Origin: Ureibacillus yapensis
Lineage (GTDB): Bacteria; Bacillota; Bacilli; Bacillales_A; Planococcaceae
Reading direction: 5' to 3'
Length of the DNA: 64,000 bases
Assembly: GCF_003515775.1 (NCBI RefSeq)
Contig: NZ_QWEI01000006.1
Location: 107,870-171,869, forward strand
Below, in pieces: positions 42,068 through 50,403 of the stretch. The position numbers and the translations under genes were made by a program. Within the stretch, counting starts at the first letter, position 1. The number at the start of each line of letters is the position of its first letter. Below the pieces are notes generated by a model, which had not been told where the DNA came from, made no database searches, and saw only the letters and a list, made by a program, of their open reading frames with translations.

Positions 42068-42499
42068 CTAAGGATAAAACAGCTTATTCTGCAACGTATC
42101 CAATGCATACTCAATATCCTTTAAATCTTCTTCCGAAGCATTCTGTATTCGATCTATAAAACGAGCTTCTATGATTGCAAAAGCTTCGCTCATTACCGCC
42201 TTTCCTTCATCCGAAAGACGAATGGATTGTTTTCGTCGATCTTTGCTATCCATTATCTTTTCAATTAAATTTTTTTCACTTAACTTGCTAAGTTCACGAC
42301 TGGTATTTGAAAAGGCCATATTCAGGCAATCATTAATTTCACTAGGAGTCGTAGAGTTGTTCACGGCAATGAATTCAAGAATTTTATATTGAACTTGCGA
42401 AATGGAATCCGGTTTTGCATTTTTCGTTAATTCATTTGTTACACGGTGGACAGAAGCTGTAAATGATACCATTTTGTAAAAGAGCTCTTTATTATCCAT
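42068..42499 (-). CDS. MarR-family transcriptional regulator
   Basis: A 143-residue winged-helix regulator. The recognition region is TPSEINDCLNMAFSNTSREL with the wing KDRRKQSIRLSDEGKAVM (about 85-102). Typical length. Divergent from the flavodoxin-fold gene at 42615; two matching palindromes lie between them. GGTGAGAGA precedes ATG 42499. The effector is unknown; regulators paired with quinone-reductase-type genes often sense electrophiles, and no cysteine is present here, which argues against a thiol-based sensor. Confidence 0.92.
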   Translation of the reverse strand: MDNKELFYKMVSFTASVHRVTNELTKNAKPDSISQVQYKILEFIAVNNSTTPSEINDCLNMAFSNTSRELSKLSEKNLIEKIMDSKDRRKQSIRLSDEGKAVMSEAFAIIEARFIDRIQNASEEDLKDIEYALDTLQNKLFYP

Positions 42500-42546
42500 T
42501 CTCTCACCTCTTAAGACACGATAGCAAAATAGTTATCTAAAAACAA

Positions 42547-42600
42547 TTATCAATTGATAAATAAAAATGAAAATGCTAATATTTGGTTATCAAATGATAA
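42547..42600. promoter_or_regulatory. Two MarR operator-like palindromes
   Basis: TTATCAATTGATAA (42547-42560, perfect) and TTATCAAATGATAA (42587-42600, one mismatch at the centre), 40 nt apart, in the divergent region between the MarR gene and its neighbour. Each would bind a dimer and could control both directions. Confidence 0.75.
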
Positions 42601-42614
42601 TTAAGGGGTGCCCT

Positions 42615-43199
42615 ATGAAAATGTTGATTGTTTACACATATCCCAACCATGGCAGTTTAAATTATGCATTTTTACAAAACGTCATCAGAGGCAGTAAAAC
42701 AAATCCCAATGTTAAAGAGTTGAAGGTATTGGATTTATATGATGAGGGATTTAATCCTCTCTTAGTATTTAACGAGCACAAACGGAGACGCGACATACAT
42801 ACTGACCCTGAGCTTGAAAAATACAGACAACAAATTTCATGGGCTGACAAAATTGTTTTTATTTATCCCATTTGGTGGGGAAGACCCCCTGCGATGCTTC
42901 TTGGATATATAGACCAATTATTTGCATCGAGCTTTGCCTACAAAGATAAAAAGGGGCTTTTTCCGGAAGGGCTGCTGAAAGGAAAGTCCGTTATATGTAT
43001 TTCAACCATGAAAGGGCCAACCCACTATCCATTTCTTTGGTTGAACAATGCACATAAAATGTTAATGAAAAGAGCATTGTTTCATTTTGTGGGAATCAAG
43101 AAAGTGAAGTTCTTTGAATTTGGAAATATGGAAAGTCCAAAGGGGAAACAAATGAAAAAACTGGAGAAGATCTATCGTTATTTTAAAAGGTTAGATTAA
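42615..43199 (+). CDS. Flavodoxin-fold NAD(P)H oxidoreductase
   Basis: A 194-residue NAD(P)H dehydrogenase (quinone)/MdaB-YwrO-type flavoprotein. Early VYTYPNHGSLNYAFLQNVI (phosphate-binding loop of FMN/FAD, about 5-23), then DKIVFIYPIWWGRPPAMLLG (about 77-96) and LLKGKSVICISTMKGP (about 121-136). It would reduce quinones or nitro compounds with two electrons. ATG 42615 follows AAGGGG by 6-7 nt. Likely controlled by the divergent MarR. Confidence 0.9.
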   Translation: MKMLIVYTYPNHGSLNYAFLQNVIRGSKTNPNVKELKVLDLYDEGFNPLLVFNEHKRRRDIHTDPELEKYRQQISWADKIVFIYPIWWGRPPAMLLGYIDQLFASSFAYKDKKGLFPEGLLKGKSVICISTMKGPTHYPFLWLNNAHKMLMKRALFHFVGIKKVKFFEFGNMESPKGKQMKKLEKIYRYFKRLD

Positions 43200-43331
43200 C
43201 AGGATGTAAGTAATGGTGAGTTAAATAAGATTTTAAGTGTAAACCATTCTAAACCACCATATGTTTATACAAAAAATTATAAGCTATACTATTGATAGCT
43301 AATGATAATTTAAATGAAACTAGGTGAACCA

Positions 43332-44720
43332 TTGAAAGCATATATTCTAAAACTTACATTCGAGGAGATTCAGCCCGAAGTGTGGCGGCGAATAGTTTTG
43401 CCTGCAGGAGCTACTTTTAATCGATTGCATGAAACTATTCAATACGCAACGAATTTTCAGAGTGAATTGGAGCCGTATCATTATTTCGGAATAGATATAG
43501 AGAATCTGTTCATAACCAACAATGAAAGGCTATTGGAGGATTACAAGAATCAGCCATATGATGATTTAAAGGTAAAACAGCCTACAAGAATAAAAATAGA
43601 TAACTATCTTGAAAAACATAGAGAAATCTTTTATCAATATGATTTTGGCGACGCCTGGCGCATTAAAGTGGCGCTTGAAGATATTGTAGAAGATTATTAT
43701 TTTGGGTATCCAACGCTTCTAGATGGGGAAGGGATGGCGCCGCCGGAGGACGTGGGTGGACCAGGTGGATACGAACAATTTTTAAAAGTCTATCAAGATC
43801 CAACGCACCCTGAGTATTTATCAACTTATGCGTGGGCGGAAAGAATGGATTTTTTGCCTCTTGATATGGATGAAGTAAATGACCAACTAAAACGAGTTAA
43901 ATATAAAAAAACAGAGTGGGAACACATTGATCACGACAATTATTTTGTGCTAGACGATCAATACCGCGGTTCGGATTATGTGGATTTAGAAGGGTTGCCA
44001 AATAAAGAACGAATCATTCAATATGCCGTGGCTTGTACAAATTTATATGGGCTCATTGAATTCCCGGCGTTTTTGAAAATTTATAATGCCCAAAATGAAC
44101 CCTCCTTGTCCAGTAAGGAATTATGGGCATTGTTTACGAATCCTCTGTATGCAAAACAATTAGAAAGGCAACATGCTTATGTTCTGAAGAATGCATTTAT
44201 CCATGAGGCATTCGATATGGTAGAGGATTACGAACTTTTTATTGCAAGCGTGATTGGCAAGCCATTCTATGTTCCTGAAAAAGAGGAATTATTACGCTAT
44301 ACAGATGATTTTTATTATGAAAAGACCAGCCATCAAGAAAAATTGGCGAAGATGTTAGCGAAGGATTTTTTCGGTGGGAGTACACTGATGGTCAAAGAAG
44401 AAATCGATGAAATAGTTGGCCAATTCCAACTGGTTGGAGTGAACTTTAACGAGACTCTACGCGAATTGTTAGGACGCTTTGAATTTAATGATTTAAAACA
44501 AGCCAACGAGTATATTCAAGCCATCACCAAGATTGCGAATACCACACGTCTTTGGGAAAACCGCGGCCATACGCCGGAGGAACTTTCGAAAATGAGTAAC
44601 CAATATAAGGATCCATTACCAGCCACTCAACTAAAAGTACTTAGTGGAGGGAAAGTCGGCCGAAACGACCCATGCCCATGCGGCAGTGGAAAAAAACATA
44701 AGAAATGTTGTGGGAAGTAA
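43332..44720 (+). CDS. pRiA4b ORF-3-like protein with SEC-C zinc motif
   Basis: A 462-residue protein. Residues about 1-180 form a pRiA4b ORF-3-like domain (AYILKLTFEEIQPEVWRRI; LHETIQYATNFQSELEPYHY; FYQYDFGDAWRI), a middle helical region follows, and the C-terminus is a SEC-C zinc ribbon VGRNDPCPCGSGKKHKKCCG (Cys4-type). TTG 43332 is preferred: TAGGTGA is 6 nt upstream, whereas ATG 43314 has none. Function not known. SEC-C is found in SecA and in many proteins of nucleic-acid or protein quality-control context. Stands alone. Confidence 0.87.
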   Translation: MKAYILKLTFEEIQPEVWRRIVLPAGATFNRLHETIQYATNFQSELEPYHYFGIDIENLFITNNERLLEDYKNQPYDDLKVKQPTRIKIDNYLEKHREIFYQYDFGDAWRIKVALEDIVEDYYFGYPTLLDGEGMAPPEDVGGPGGYEQFLKVYQDPTHPEYLSTYAWAERMDFLPLDMDEVNDQLKRVKYKKTEWEHIDHDNYFVLDDQYRGSDYVDLEGLPNKERIIQYAVACTNLYGLIEFPAFLKIYNAQNEPSLSSKELWALFTNPLYAKQLERQHAYVLKNAFIHEAFDMVEDYELFIASVIGKPFYVPEKEELLRYTDDFYYEKTSHQEKLAKMLAKDFFGGSTLMVKEEIDEIVGQFQLVGVNFNETLRELLGRFEFNDLKQANEYIQAITKIANTTRLWENRGHTPEELSKMSNQYKDPLPATQLKVLSGGKVGRNDPCPCGSGKKHKKCCGK

Positions 44721-45323
44721 GCCTCCTGTTTAGTAAACGTAATCTGATAGTTATTTTACGAAAGAAAATACGTCTTTTTTTAAAGTTAACTAGGAATTTT
44801 TATTTCTTGCTTAAAAATCTCCACTTTTTACTCATACCGGACAATTGAAGGGTGAATAAGCAAAGTGAAATCAACATGTATACTTAATTTTTTTGTCAAC
44901 TTAGTTGATAAAATTGAAGAAAACGAGAGAATAGCTTTTTGTAAACTTAGTTGACAAAGAATTGCGACTATAGAATTGAAACTCATGGTGGTGTAGGCCG
45001 TTGAGTGAAAAGTGTATGTTATTTTAAGAAATTGACGTGAACTGCTTAAAACGCTTTATTAATATAAAATTATCCTTGCTGATCTTTATTAGGAATTCAC
45101 ATACCGTTAATAAATGAATTAGGAAGCGGCATAACAATGTCCATAAAATTAAATATGAAAAATGAACGCATCCTGATATAGTTTAGATTTTTTGAAATAT
45201 CGAAGCAAAACGGCTCCGCCTAATATAGGTGGAGTTTTATTTTTACAGGAAAAGTAATTAGGCTTTAAAAGCCTACGTGATAAGTGGGAATTAATTTTCG
45301 GAAAAACTTTTTAAATTTTCTAA
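44721..45323. other. Gene-free region with two orphan operators and a terminator
   Basis: No supported gene in about 600 nt. Two 19-bp near-palindromes, TTGTCAACTTAGTTGATAA (44893-44911) and TTGTAAACTTAGTTGACAA (44939-44957), lie 46 nt apart. A hairpin CTCCGCC / GGTGGAG with TTTTATTTTT lies at 45214-45243. Operators plus terminator but no gene between them suggest a deleted or decayed unit, or a short non-coding RNA. Confidence 0.55.
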
Positions 45324-45371
45324 ATTCTATAGAATATAGTATTGACTAAATTTGTATATTTATTCTAAGAT
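45324..45371 (+). promoter_or_regulatory. Promoter and palindromic operator of the TTT operon
   Basis: ATTCTATAGAAT palindrome (45324-45335) immediately upstream of TTGACT (45342-45347), 18-nt spacer and TAAGAT (45366-45371). The GntR/FCD regulator at the end of the operon is the natural candidate to bind the palindrome. Confidence 0.65.
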
Positions 45372-45399
45372 ATACTTAATTTAACAAGGGGGGTTCGTT

Positions 45400-46383
45400 A
45401 TGGAGAAGATATTGATGGCCAAAGGATCAAAACAGGTTGTAGAAGTATGTGCACAAGTTAAACCGGGAGAGATTGTTTCCATTATTGCTGAACCAAAAAC
45501 AATTGAAATTGCAGAAAGTATTGCAGCTGCTGTGACAGTAGTTGGTGCTGAACCTACTATTCTCTTAATTACACCTAGACATACTGATGGTGCTGAACCA
45601 CCAGTAAATGTTGCAGAAGCAATGAAGTCTAGTGATGTATTTATTAGTGCGGTTTATACATCAATCACACATACATTCGCAGTCAAAAATGCAGTGAACA
45701 ATGGTGCGAGAGGAATTATGTTAACACAATTTGAAAATAAAATGTTGATTAAGAGCGGTGTCCATGCTGATTTCCATGCAGCTGCACCAGTTTGTAAATC
45801 AGTTGCACAGTATTTAGAAAATGCAAATGAAATTCATTTAACGACTACTCACGGCACAGATTTAAGGATGTCAGCAAAGGGGCGTAAAAGTAATGCCATG
45901 ACCGGAATTGTTGAAAGTGGAGAATTTGCTCCAGTTCCAACAATCGAAGCAAACGTTTCGCCACTTGAAGGAAGTGCTTCCGGTAAAATCGTTGTAAACG
46001 CAAGTATTCCTTATATCGGTATTGGGATTGTAAAAGAGAATGTGATTGTAACAGTTGAGAATGGGTTAATTACTTCCATTGAGGGAGGTCATGAAGCAAA
46101 AGTTCTTCGTGAGAATCTAGCTTCTAAAAATGATCCGAACGTTTATAATATCGCTGAAATTGGTGTTGGTCTAAATCCTGAATGCCAATTTAATGGTTTG
46201 ATGTTAGAAGATGAAGGAGTATTTGGCTCAGTTCATATCGGTATTGGATCAAGCATTACGTTAGGTGGAACAGTGAAAGCTGCCTGCCATTACGATCTTA
46301 TTATGACAGAAGTCACTTTAGTTGTTGACGGCGTCACAATCATTAAAGATGGCGAAGTACTAGTTAATAAAGTGGGGGTCTGA
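45400..46383 (+). CDS. M29/NicX-like metalloenzyme
   Basis: A 327-residue protein related to M29 aminopeptidases and to NicX (2,5-dihydroxypyridine 5,6-dioxygenase). Candidate metal ligands are in AEIGVGLNPEC (Glu), LEDEGVFGSVHIGIG (Glu and His) and the C-terminal CHYDLIM (His-x-Asp), the arrangement of this superfamily. It is shorter than AmpS-type peptidases (about 410) and closer to NicX size. It leads an operon with a tripartite tricarboxylate transporter, which favours a catabolic enzyme acting on the imported acid over a general peptidase. GGGGGG site upstream. Substrate unknown. Confidence 0.8.
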   Translation: MEKILMAKGSKQVVEVCAQVKPGEIVSIIAEPKTIEIAESIAAAVTVVGAEPTILLITPRHTDGAEPPVNVAEAMKSSDVFISAVYTSITHTFAVKNAVNNGARGIMLTQFENKMLIKSGVHADFHAAAPVCKSVAQYLENANEIHLTTTHGTDLRMSAKGRKSNAMTGIVESGEFAPVPTIEANVSPLEGSASGKIVVNASIPYIGIGIVKENVIVTVENGLITSIEGGHEAKVLRENLASKNDPNVYNIAEIGVGLNPECQFNGLMLEDEGVFGSVHIGIGSSITLGGTVKAACHYDLIMTEVTLVVDGVTIIKDGEVLVNKVGV

Positions 46384-46386
46384 TAT

Positions 46387-47382
46387 ATGAAAAAACTTTT
46401 ATTATCATTTTTATTACTCATTACCTCTGTCATTTTGTTTGCATGCTCGGGGTCAGAAAGCTCGGATGGTGAAAAGATAAGTGTTAATGCAGATAGCACA
46501 GATTCATATCCTACAGAAACATTAAATGTCATCATTCCTTTTGGAGCTGGTGGTGGTACGGACCTTTATATCAGAAAGATTATGGAAATTATGGAGTCGG
46601 AAGACATCTACACAAAGAACATTAAAATTGAGAACCGTGAAGGTGGAAGTGGTGCAACTGGTTGGGGCTTCTTTACAAATCAAACAGGGAACCCATACTA
46701 TGTTTCACCAACAAGTGCAAGTTTATTTACAACACCTTTAGTTTCTGAAGTTGATTTCTCTTATGAATCCTTCACACCAATCGCTTTAATGGGTGCAGAC
46801 GATTTATACTTCCTAGTAAATGCTAACTCGAAATACGAAACATTAGATGACTTTATCGCAGCTGCAGGCGAAAAGAAAATGAAAATTGGTGGAGTTGGAC
46901 AAGTAAGTGATGAAATGATTATTCCTTCTTTATTTGCAAAAGAAGCTGGCTTCGAATTTGATTATGTTCCATTCCAAAGTGCAGGTGAATTAGCAACAGC
47001 TTTACTTTCAGATAGTCTAGATGCAATTGTAGGGAACCCTGCACGTTCACTTGGACAAATTGAAGGTGGACTTATGAAACCTTTAGCATTTTCAGGTTTA
47101 GAGCGTATCGAACATACACCTGAAGTTCCTACATTTATCGAATTAGGATACGAAGTAAACTTATCTCAACCACGTGGTATTTTATTACCCGGTGAAGTGG
47201 ACGAAGAAGTAAAAAAATGGTGGGTTGATGCGATGAAACAAGTTTCCGAAACTGAAGCATGGAAGAAGTACCTAAGCGATAATGGAATGTCAGAATACAT
47301 GTTATTCGGCGATGAATTCACTGAATTTTTAAATAAAACGAATGAAACATTTAAAACTTCACTAGAAGACACAGATAAGTAA
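46387..47382 (+). CDS. Tripartite tricarboxylate transporter binding protein (TctC)
   Basis: A 331-residue lipoprotein of the Bug/TctC family. The signal ends in lipobox LFAC (Cys20), a serine-rich linker follows, and the binding fold begins TLNVIIPFGAGGGTDLYIRK (about 44-63), the conserved first ligand loop. Other family blocks are NREGGSGATGWGFF and VGNPARSLGQIEGG. It captures a carboxylate outside the membrane and hands it to TctAB. Starts 3 nt after the M29-like gene. A strong hairpin lies directly after its stop. Confidence 0.93.
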   Translation: MKKLLLSFLLLITSVILFACSGSESSDGEKISVNADSTDSYPTETLNVIIPFGAGGGTDLYIRKIMEIMESEDIYTKNIKIENREGGSGATGWGFFTNQTGNPYYVSPTSASLFTTPLVSEVDFSYESFTPIALMGADDLYFLVNANSKYETLDDFIAAAGEKKMKIGGVGQVSDEMIIPSLFAKEAGFEFDYVPFQSAGELATALLSDSLDAIVGNPARSLGQIEGGLMKPLAFSGLERIEHTPEVPTFIELGYEVNLSQPRGILLPGEVDEEVKKWWVDAMKQVSETEAWKKYLSDNGMSEYMLFGDEFTEFLNKTNETFKTSLEDTDK

Positions 47383-47387
47383 TGAAA

Positions 47388-47414
47388 AAGACTCTGTCGT
47401 TTTGACAGAGTCTT
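47388..47414 (+). terminator. Intra-operon hairpin after tctC
   Basis: AAGACTCTGTC-GTTTT-GACAGAGTCTT, a perfect 11-bp stem 5 nt after the stop. It lacks a U-tract, so it more likely protects the upstream mRNA 3' end or partially attenuates tctBA than fully terminates. Confidence 0.7.
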
Positions 47415-47445
47415 ACTTAAATAAAGGGGAAAAGGGGTGGACATC

Positions 47446-47886
47446 ATGACGATGAAAAATATATTCAATCTCTTAGTTTTTATTGCGTCTGCTGTATATT
47501 TTTCACTAGCAATATCATTACCATTTATGAAAGATGGAGTCCCGGGAAGTGGATTTTTACCGAAGATGATCGGTGTATTATTAATTGTATTAACAGGTTA
47601 TGATTTGGTTCGTAATTATAAGAAAAATAAGGAGGATTCATTTAACCTAACCTATTTAAGAGATTTAAGTTTGCTAAGTTTAGCATGTTTAGCCTATGCA
47701 TTTTTATTTAATATTTTAGGATCTTTAGTATCTACAGCTTTATTTGTTTTTATCGTTCTGACGTTATTAAGTAAAAAGACTTGGAAGCGCAATATTATAA
47801 CAACAATCATATTTTCAGCCTTTATTTTCCTATTATTTGAAATTGCATTGAATGTAGGATTACCAATGGGCATATTTGAGAGTTAA
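47446..47886 (+). CDS. Tripartite tricarboxylate transporter small subunit (TctB)
   Basis: A 146-residue membrane protein with four hydrophobic helices (LLVFIASAVYFSLAISLPF; FLPKMIGVLLIVLTGYDLV; LSLLSLACLAYAFLFNILG; IITTIIFSAFIFLLFEIALN), as in TctB. ATG 47446 is used with AAAAGGGG 8 nt upstream; GTG 47437 overlaps it. It pairs with TctA to form the permease. Confidence 0.9.
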   Translation: MTMKNIFNLLVFIASAVYFSLAISLPFMKDGVPGSGFLPKMIGVLLIVLTGYDLVRNYKKNKEDSFNLTYLRDLSLLSLACLAYAFLFNILGSLVSTALFVFIVLTLLSKKTWKRNIITTIIFSAFIFLLFEIALNVGLPMGIFES

Positions 47887-47904
47887 AGGAAGGTGAGATA
47901 AACT

Positions 47905-49449
47905 ATGGCTGATTTTTTTACTAATATGATTACTGGATTTTCTGCATCATTAACCTTCACAAATGTCCTTCTCTTATTTGCGGGGGCATTTATCGGGATG
48001 ATTATCGGAATCATCCCTGGTTTCGGGCCTTCAGCGGCCATCGCTATTTTATTACCAATTACTTTATCGTTTGATCCAACAGGGGCAATTATTATGTTAG
48101 CAGGTATTTACTATGGATCACAGTATGGTGGAGCGACTACATCAATCCTAATTAATACACCCGGTGACTCAGCTGCTGTCGTCACTACTTTTGATGGCTA
48201 TCCTATGGCGAAGCAAGGGCAAGCTGGGAAAGCGTTAATCACCCAAGCAATCGCATCTTTTGTTGGAGGGACTATTGGTGTTGTCTTAATATTTGCTTTG
48301 GCACCAATGTTCGCAAAATTAGCGATGAAATTTGGTCCACCAGAATATTTCTTATTAATGCTTCTGGGGTTACTAACATTAATTTGGATGACAGATGATA
48401 GTAAGTTGAAAGGCTTTATTTCAGCACTGATTGGTCTTGCCATTGCAACGGTAGGTGTAGACGTTATTACTGGCAATCAGCGGTATACTTTCGGATCGCC
48501 CGAATTAATTAGTGGTATTAGTTTTATCACGGTTACAATTGGTTTATTTGGCATAGGTGAATTATTATATCAAGTATATGCAGGGGCACATGGAGATGCC
48601 GAAGTTAATAAAAATGTTGATTTATCGCTTCGAAATAAAAAGAATTGGCCAAGTTGGGTTGAGCTGATGGCAAATAAATTTGCTTTTTTAAGAGGCTCAA
48701 TCGTTGGATTCTTAGTTGGGGTACTTCCTGGTGCAGGGGCAACCGTTGCATCATTCTTCTCTTATTCAATTGAGAAAAAGGTGTCGAAAACTCCAGAAAA
48801 ATTCGGAACGGGTTATATGCCTGGACTAATTAGTCCTGAAGCCGCGAATAATTCAGCGACTTCTGGTGCAATGGTGCCTTTATTAACTTTAGGAATTCCA
48901 GGTTCTGCATCGACGGCCATATTACTTGGTGCATTCTTAATGTATGGTTTACAACCAGGTCCACTATTAATGACGACAAACCCTGAAATGACTTGGGGTA
49001 TTGTATCAAGTATGTATTTAGGAAATATCATTTTACTTGCGATTAATATAATAGCCATTCCGTTTTTCTTGTATATTGTGAAAGTACCGTATAAATTAAT
49101 AATTCCAATAATTGTAGTATTATGTCTAGTAGGAACATATAGTTTAAATCATAGTATCTTAGATGTTTGGCTTCTTATTATTTTTGGCATTATTGGTTTC
49201 TTTATGAAATTATATGGTTACTCTCCGGCAGCCCTTGTTCTTGCGTTAGTGTTGGGTCCAACGGCTGAAAATACACTTAGGCAGTCGTTAATTATGTCTG
49301 AACAAGGATTAGGAATTTTCGTTGCTCGACCTGTGTCTCTAATCTTTTTATTAATCATTTTAATCATTATTACCGCACCTTATATTAGCAAATTAACCAA
49401 ACGAAAAAAACAACCAGTGATGGAGGAATCGAGTAATATTGAGTATTGA
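47905..49449 (+). CDS. Tripartite tricarboxylate transporter large subunit (TctA)
   Basis: A 514-residue permease with about 11-12 membrane segments. Family blocks include GMIIGIIPGFGPSAAIAILL (near 30-49), YYGSQYGGATTSILINTPGD (near 71-90) and the second-half GVLPGAGATVASFFSYSIEK. The two PG-containing loops reflect its duplicated core. AAGGAAGGTGAG upstream. Overlaps the GntR gene by 11 nt. Confidence 0.95.
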   Translation: MADFFTNMITGFSASLTFTNVLLLFAGAFIGMIIGIIPGFGPSAAIAILLPITLSFDPTGAIIMLAGIYYGSQYGGATTSILINTPGDSAAVVTTFDGYPMAKQGQAGKALITQAIASFVGGTIGVVLIFALAPMFAKLAMKFGPPEYFLLMLLGLLTLIWMTDDSKLKGFISALIGLAIATVGVDVITGNQRYTFGSPELISGISFITVTIGLFGIGELLYQVYAGAHGDAEVNKNVDLSLRNKKNWPSWVELMANKFAFLRGSIVGFLVGVLPGAGATVASFFSYSIEKKVSKTPEKFGTGYMPGLISPEAANNSATSGAMVPLLTLGIPGSASTAILLGAFLMYGLQPGPLLMTTNPEMTWGIVSSMYLGNIILLAINIIAIPFFLYIVKVPYKLIIPIIVVLCLVGTYSLNHSILDVWLLIIFGIIGFFMKLYGYSPAALVLALVLGPTAENTLRQSLIMSEQGLGIFVARPVSLIFLLIILIIITAPYISKLTKRKKQPVMEESSNIEY

Positions 49450-50110
49450 CAATTTAAAAGATATCAAGAGGAAAACGCTAAGTACAATTGTATACGAAGA
49501 CTTAAAAACAGCCATTATTAATGGAGAAATTGAGCCTGGCACTCAATTGAAAGAAAATGAAATCGGGCAACAGTTAAACGTAAGTGCAACGCCAGTCCGT
49601 GAAGCATTTCGACGACTTGCATCAGAGGGTTTAATCAAAATTATCCCTTGGCGTGGTGCAATTGTTCAGTCTTTCAATGAAAAGGAAATGGAAGACGTAT
49701 ATGCTTGCCGAGAATCATTAGAAGTCTTAGTCATTCAGCTAGCAATTGATAATATTGATGAAGTAGGATTGCAGCAATTAGAAGAGTTAGTAGACCAATC
49801 ACTTGAAACGATTGATGCTACAGAATTTTATGAAATCAATACGAGTATTCATAACGTATTGCTCAAGTACGCAAACAATCAAATGTTAGAAAAGCTACTA
49901 TCTCAAATAAGTGAGATAGTTTTACATGACCGGAATTTCTCTTCGTACAGTTTAATTCGTAAACAAGAAATCTATCAAGAACATAAAGATATTATTGAAG
50001 CCGTTGCGGAAAAGGATGTAGCGAAAGCAGAATCGGCCATTCGCACTCATATTCGAAATGGTTTTAATTACATCAAGAGTTATAAAAAGATAGAAGGGAA
50101 TTCAAACTAG
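49439..50110 (+). CDS. GntR-family regulator with FCD domain
   Basis: A 223-residue regulator. The N-terminal winged helix is IVYEDLKTAIINGEIEPGTQ then ENEIGQQLNVSATPVREAFR (about 38-57). The FCD ligand domain includes ACRESLEVLVIQLA, with metal/ligand His in SIHNVLLKYA and EHKDIIEAV. FCD members typically bind small organic acids. TTG start overlaps tctA; translation is probably coupled. It likely senses the transported acid and controls this operon through the palindrome at 45324. Confidence 0.93.
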   Translation: MSIDNLKDIKRKTLSTIVYEDLKTAIINGEIEPGTQLKENEIGQQLNVSATPVREAFRRLASEGLIKIIPWRGAIVQSFNEKEMEDVYACRESLEVLVIQLAIDNIDEVGLQQLEELVDQSLETIDATEFYEINTSIHNVLLKYANNQMLEKLLSQISEIVLHDRNFSSYSLIRKQEIYQEHKDIIEAVAEKDVAKAESAIRTHIRNGFNYIKSYKKIEGNSN

Positions 50111-50145
50111 TTTTTCAAGAGAATTCTTTGAATTTTAATATACTA

Positions 50146-50193
50146 AATCCTTCTTTACTAGTGAATTATTGTTTAGTAAAGTAGGATTTTTTT
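50146..50193 (+). terminator. Terminator of the TTT operon
   Basis: AATCCTTCTTTACTA / TAGTAAAGTAGGATT stem followed by T5-6. Confidence 0.9.
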
Positions 50194-50333
50194 GTTCTTC
50201 AAGGCTTTCTTTAAATCAATGAGAGGCAATTCTCCTCATTTTCGTATTAATCTTTTTACTTTTTTTATAGGAAATTATTATCCAAAAGTCAATAATTTAA
50301 CAAATTTATGCATCAGTACCACATAACCACTAA

Positions 50334-50384
50334 TTGTCTCAAGATCTAACTCTGTTATAATATTACAATAGTCATAGTATTATA
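50334..50384 (+). promoter_or_regulatory. Promoter of the GHKL defence operon with inverted repeat
   Basis: TTGTCT (50334-50339), 16-nt spacer, TATAAT (50356-50361). An imperfect inverted repeat TATAATATTAC ... ATAGTATTATA begins at the -10 and covers the presumed start site, so it may be an operator. Confidence 0.6.
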
Positions 50385-50403
50385 GTAAGAAAAGGAGATT
50401 GAC

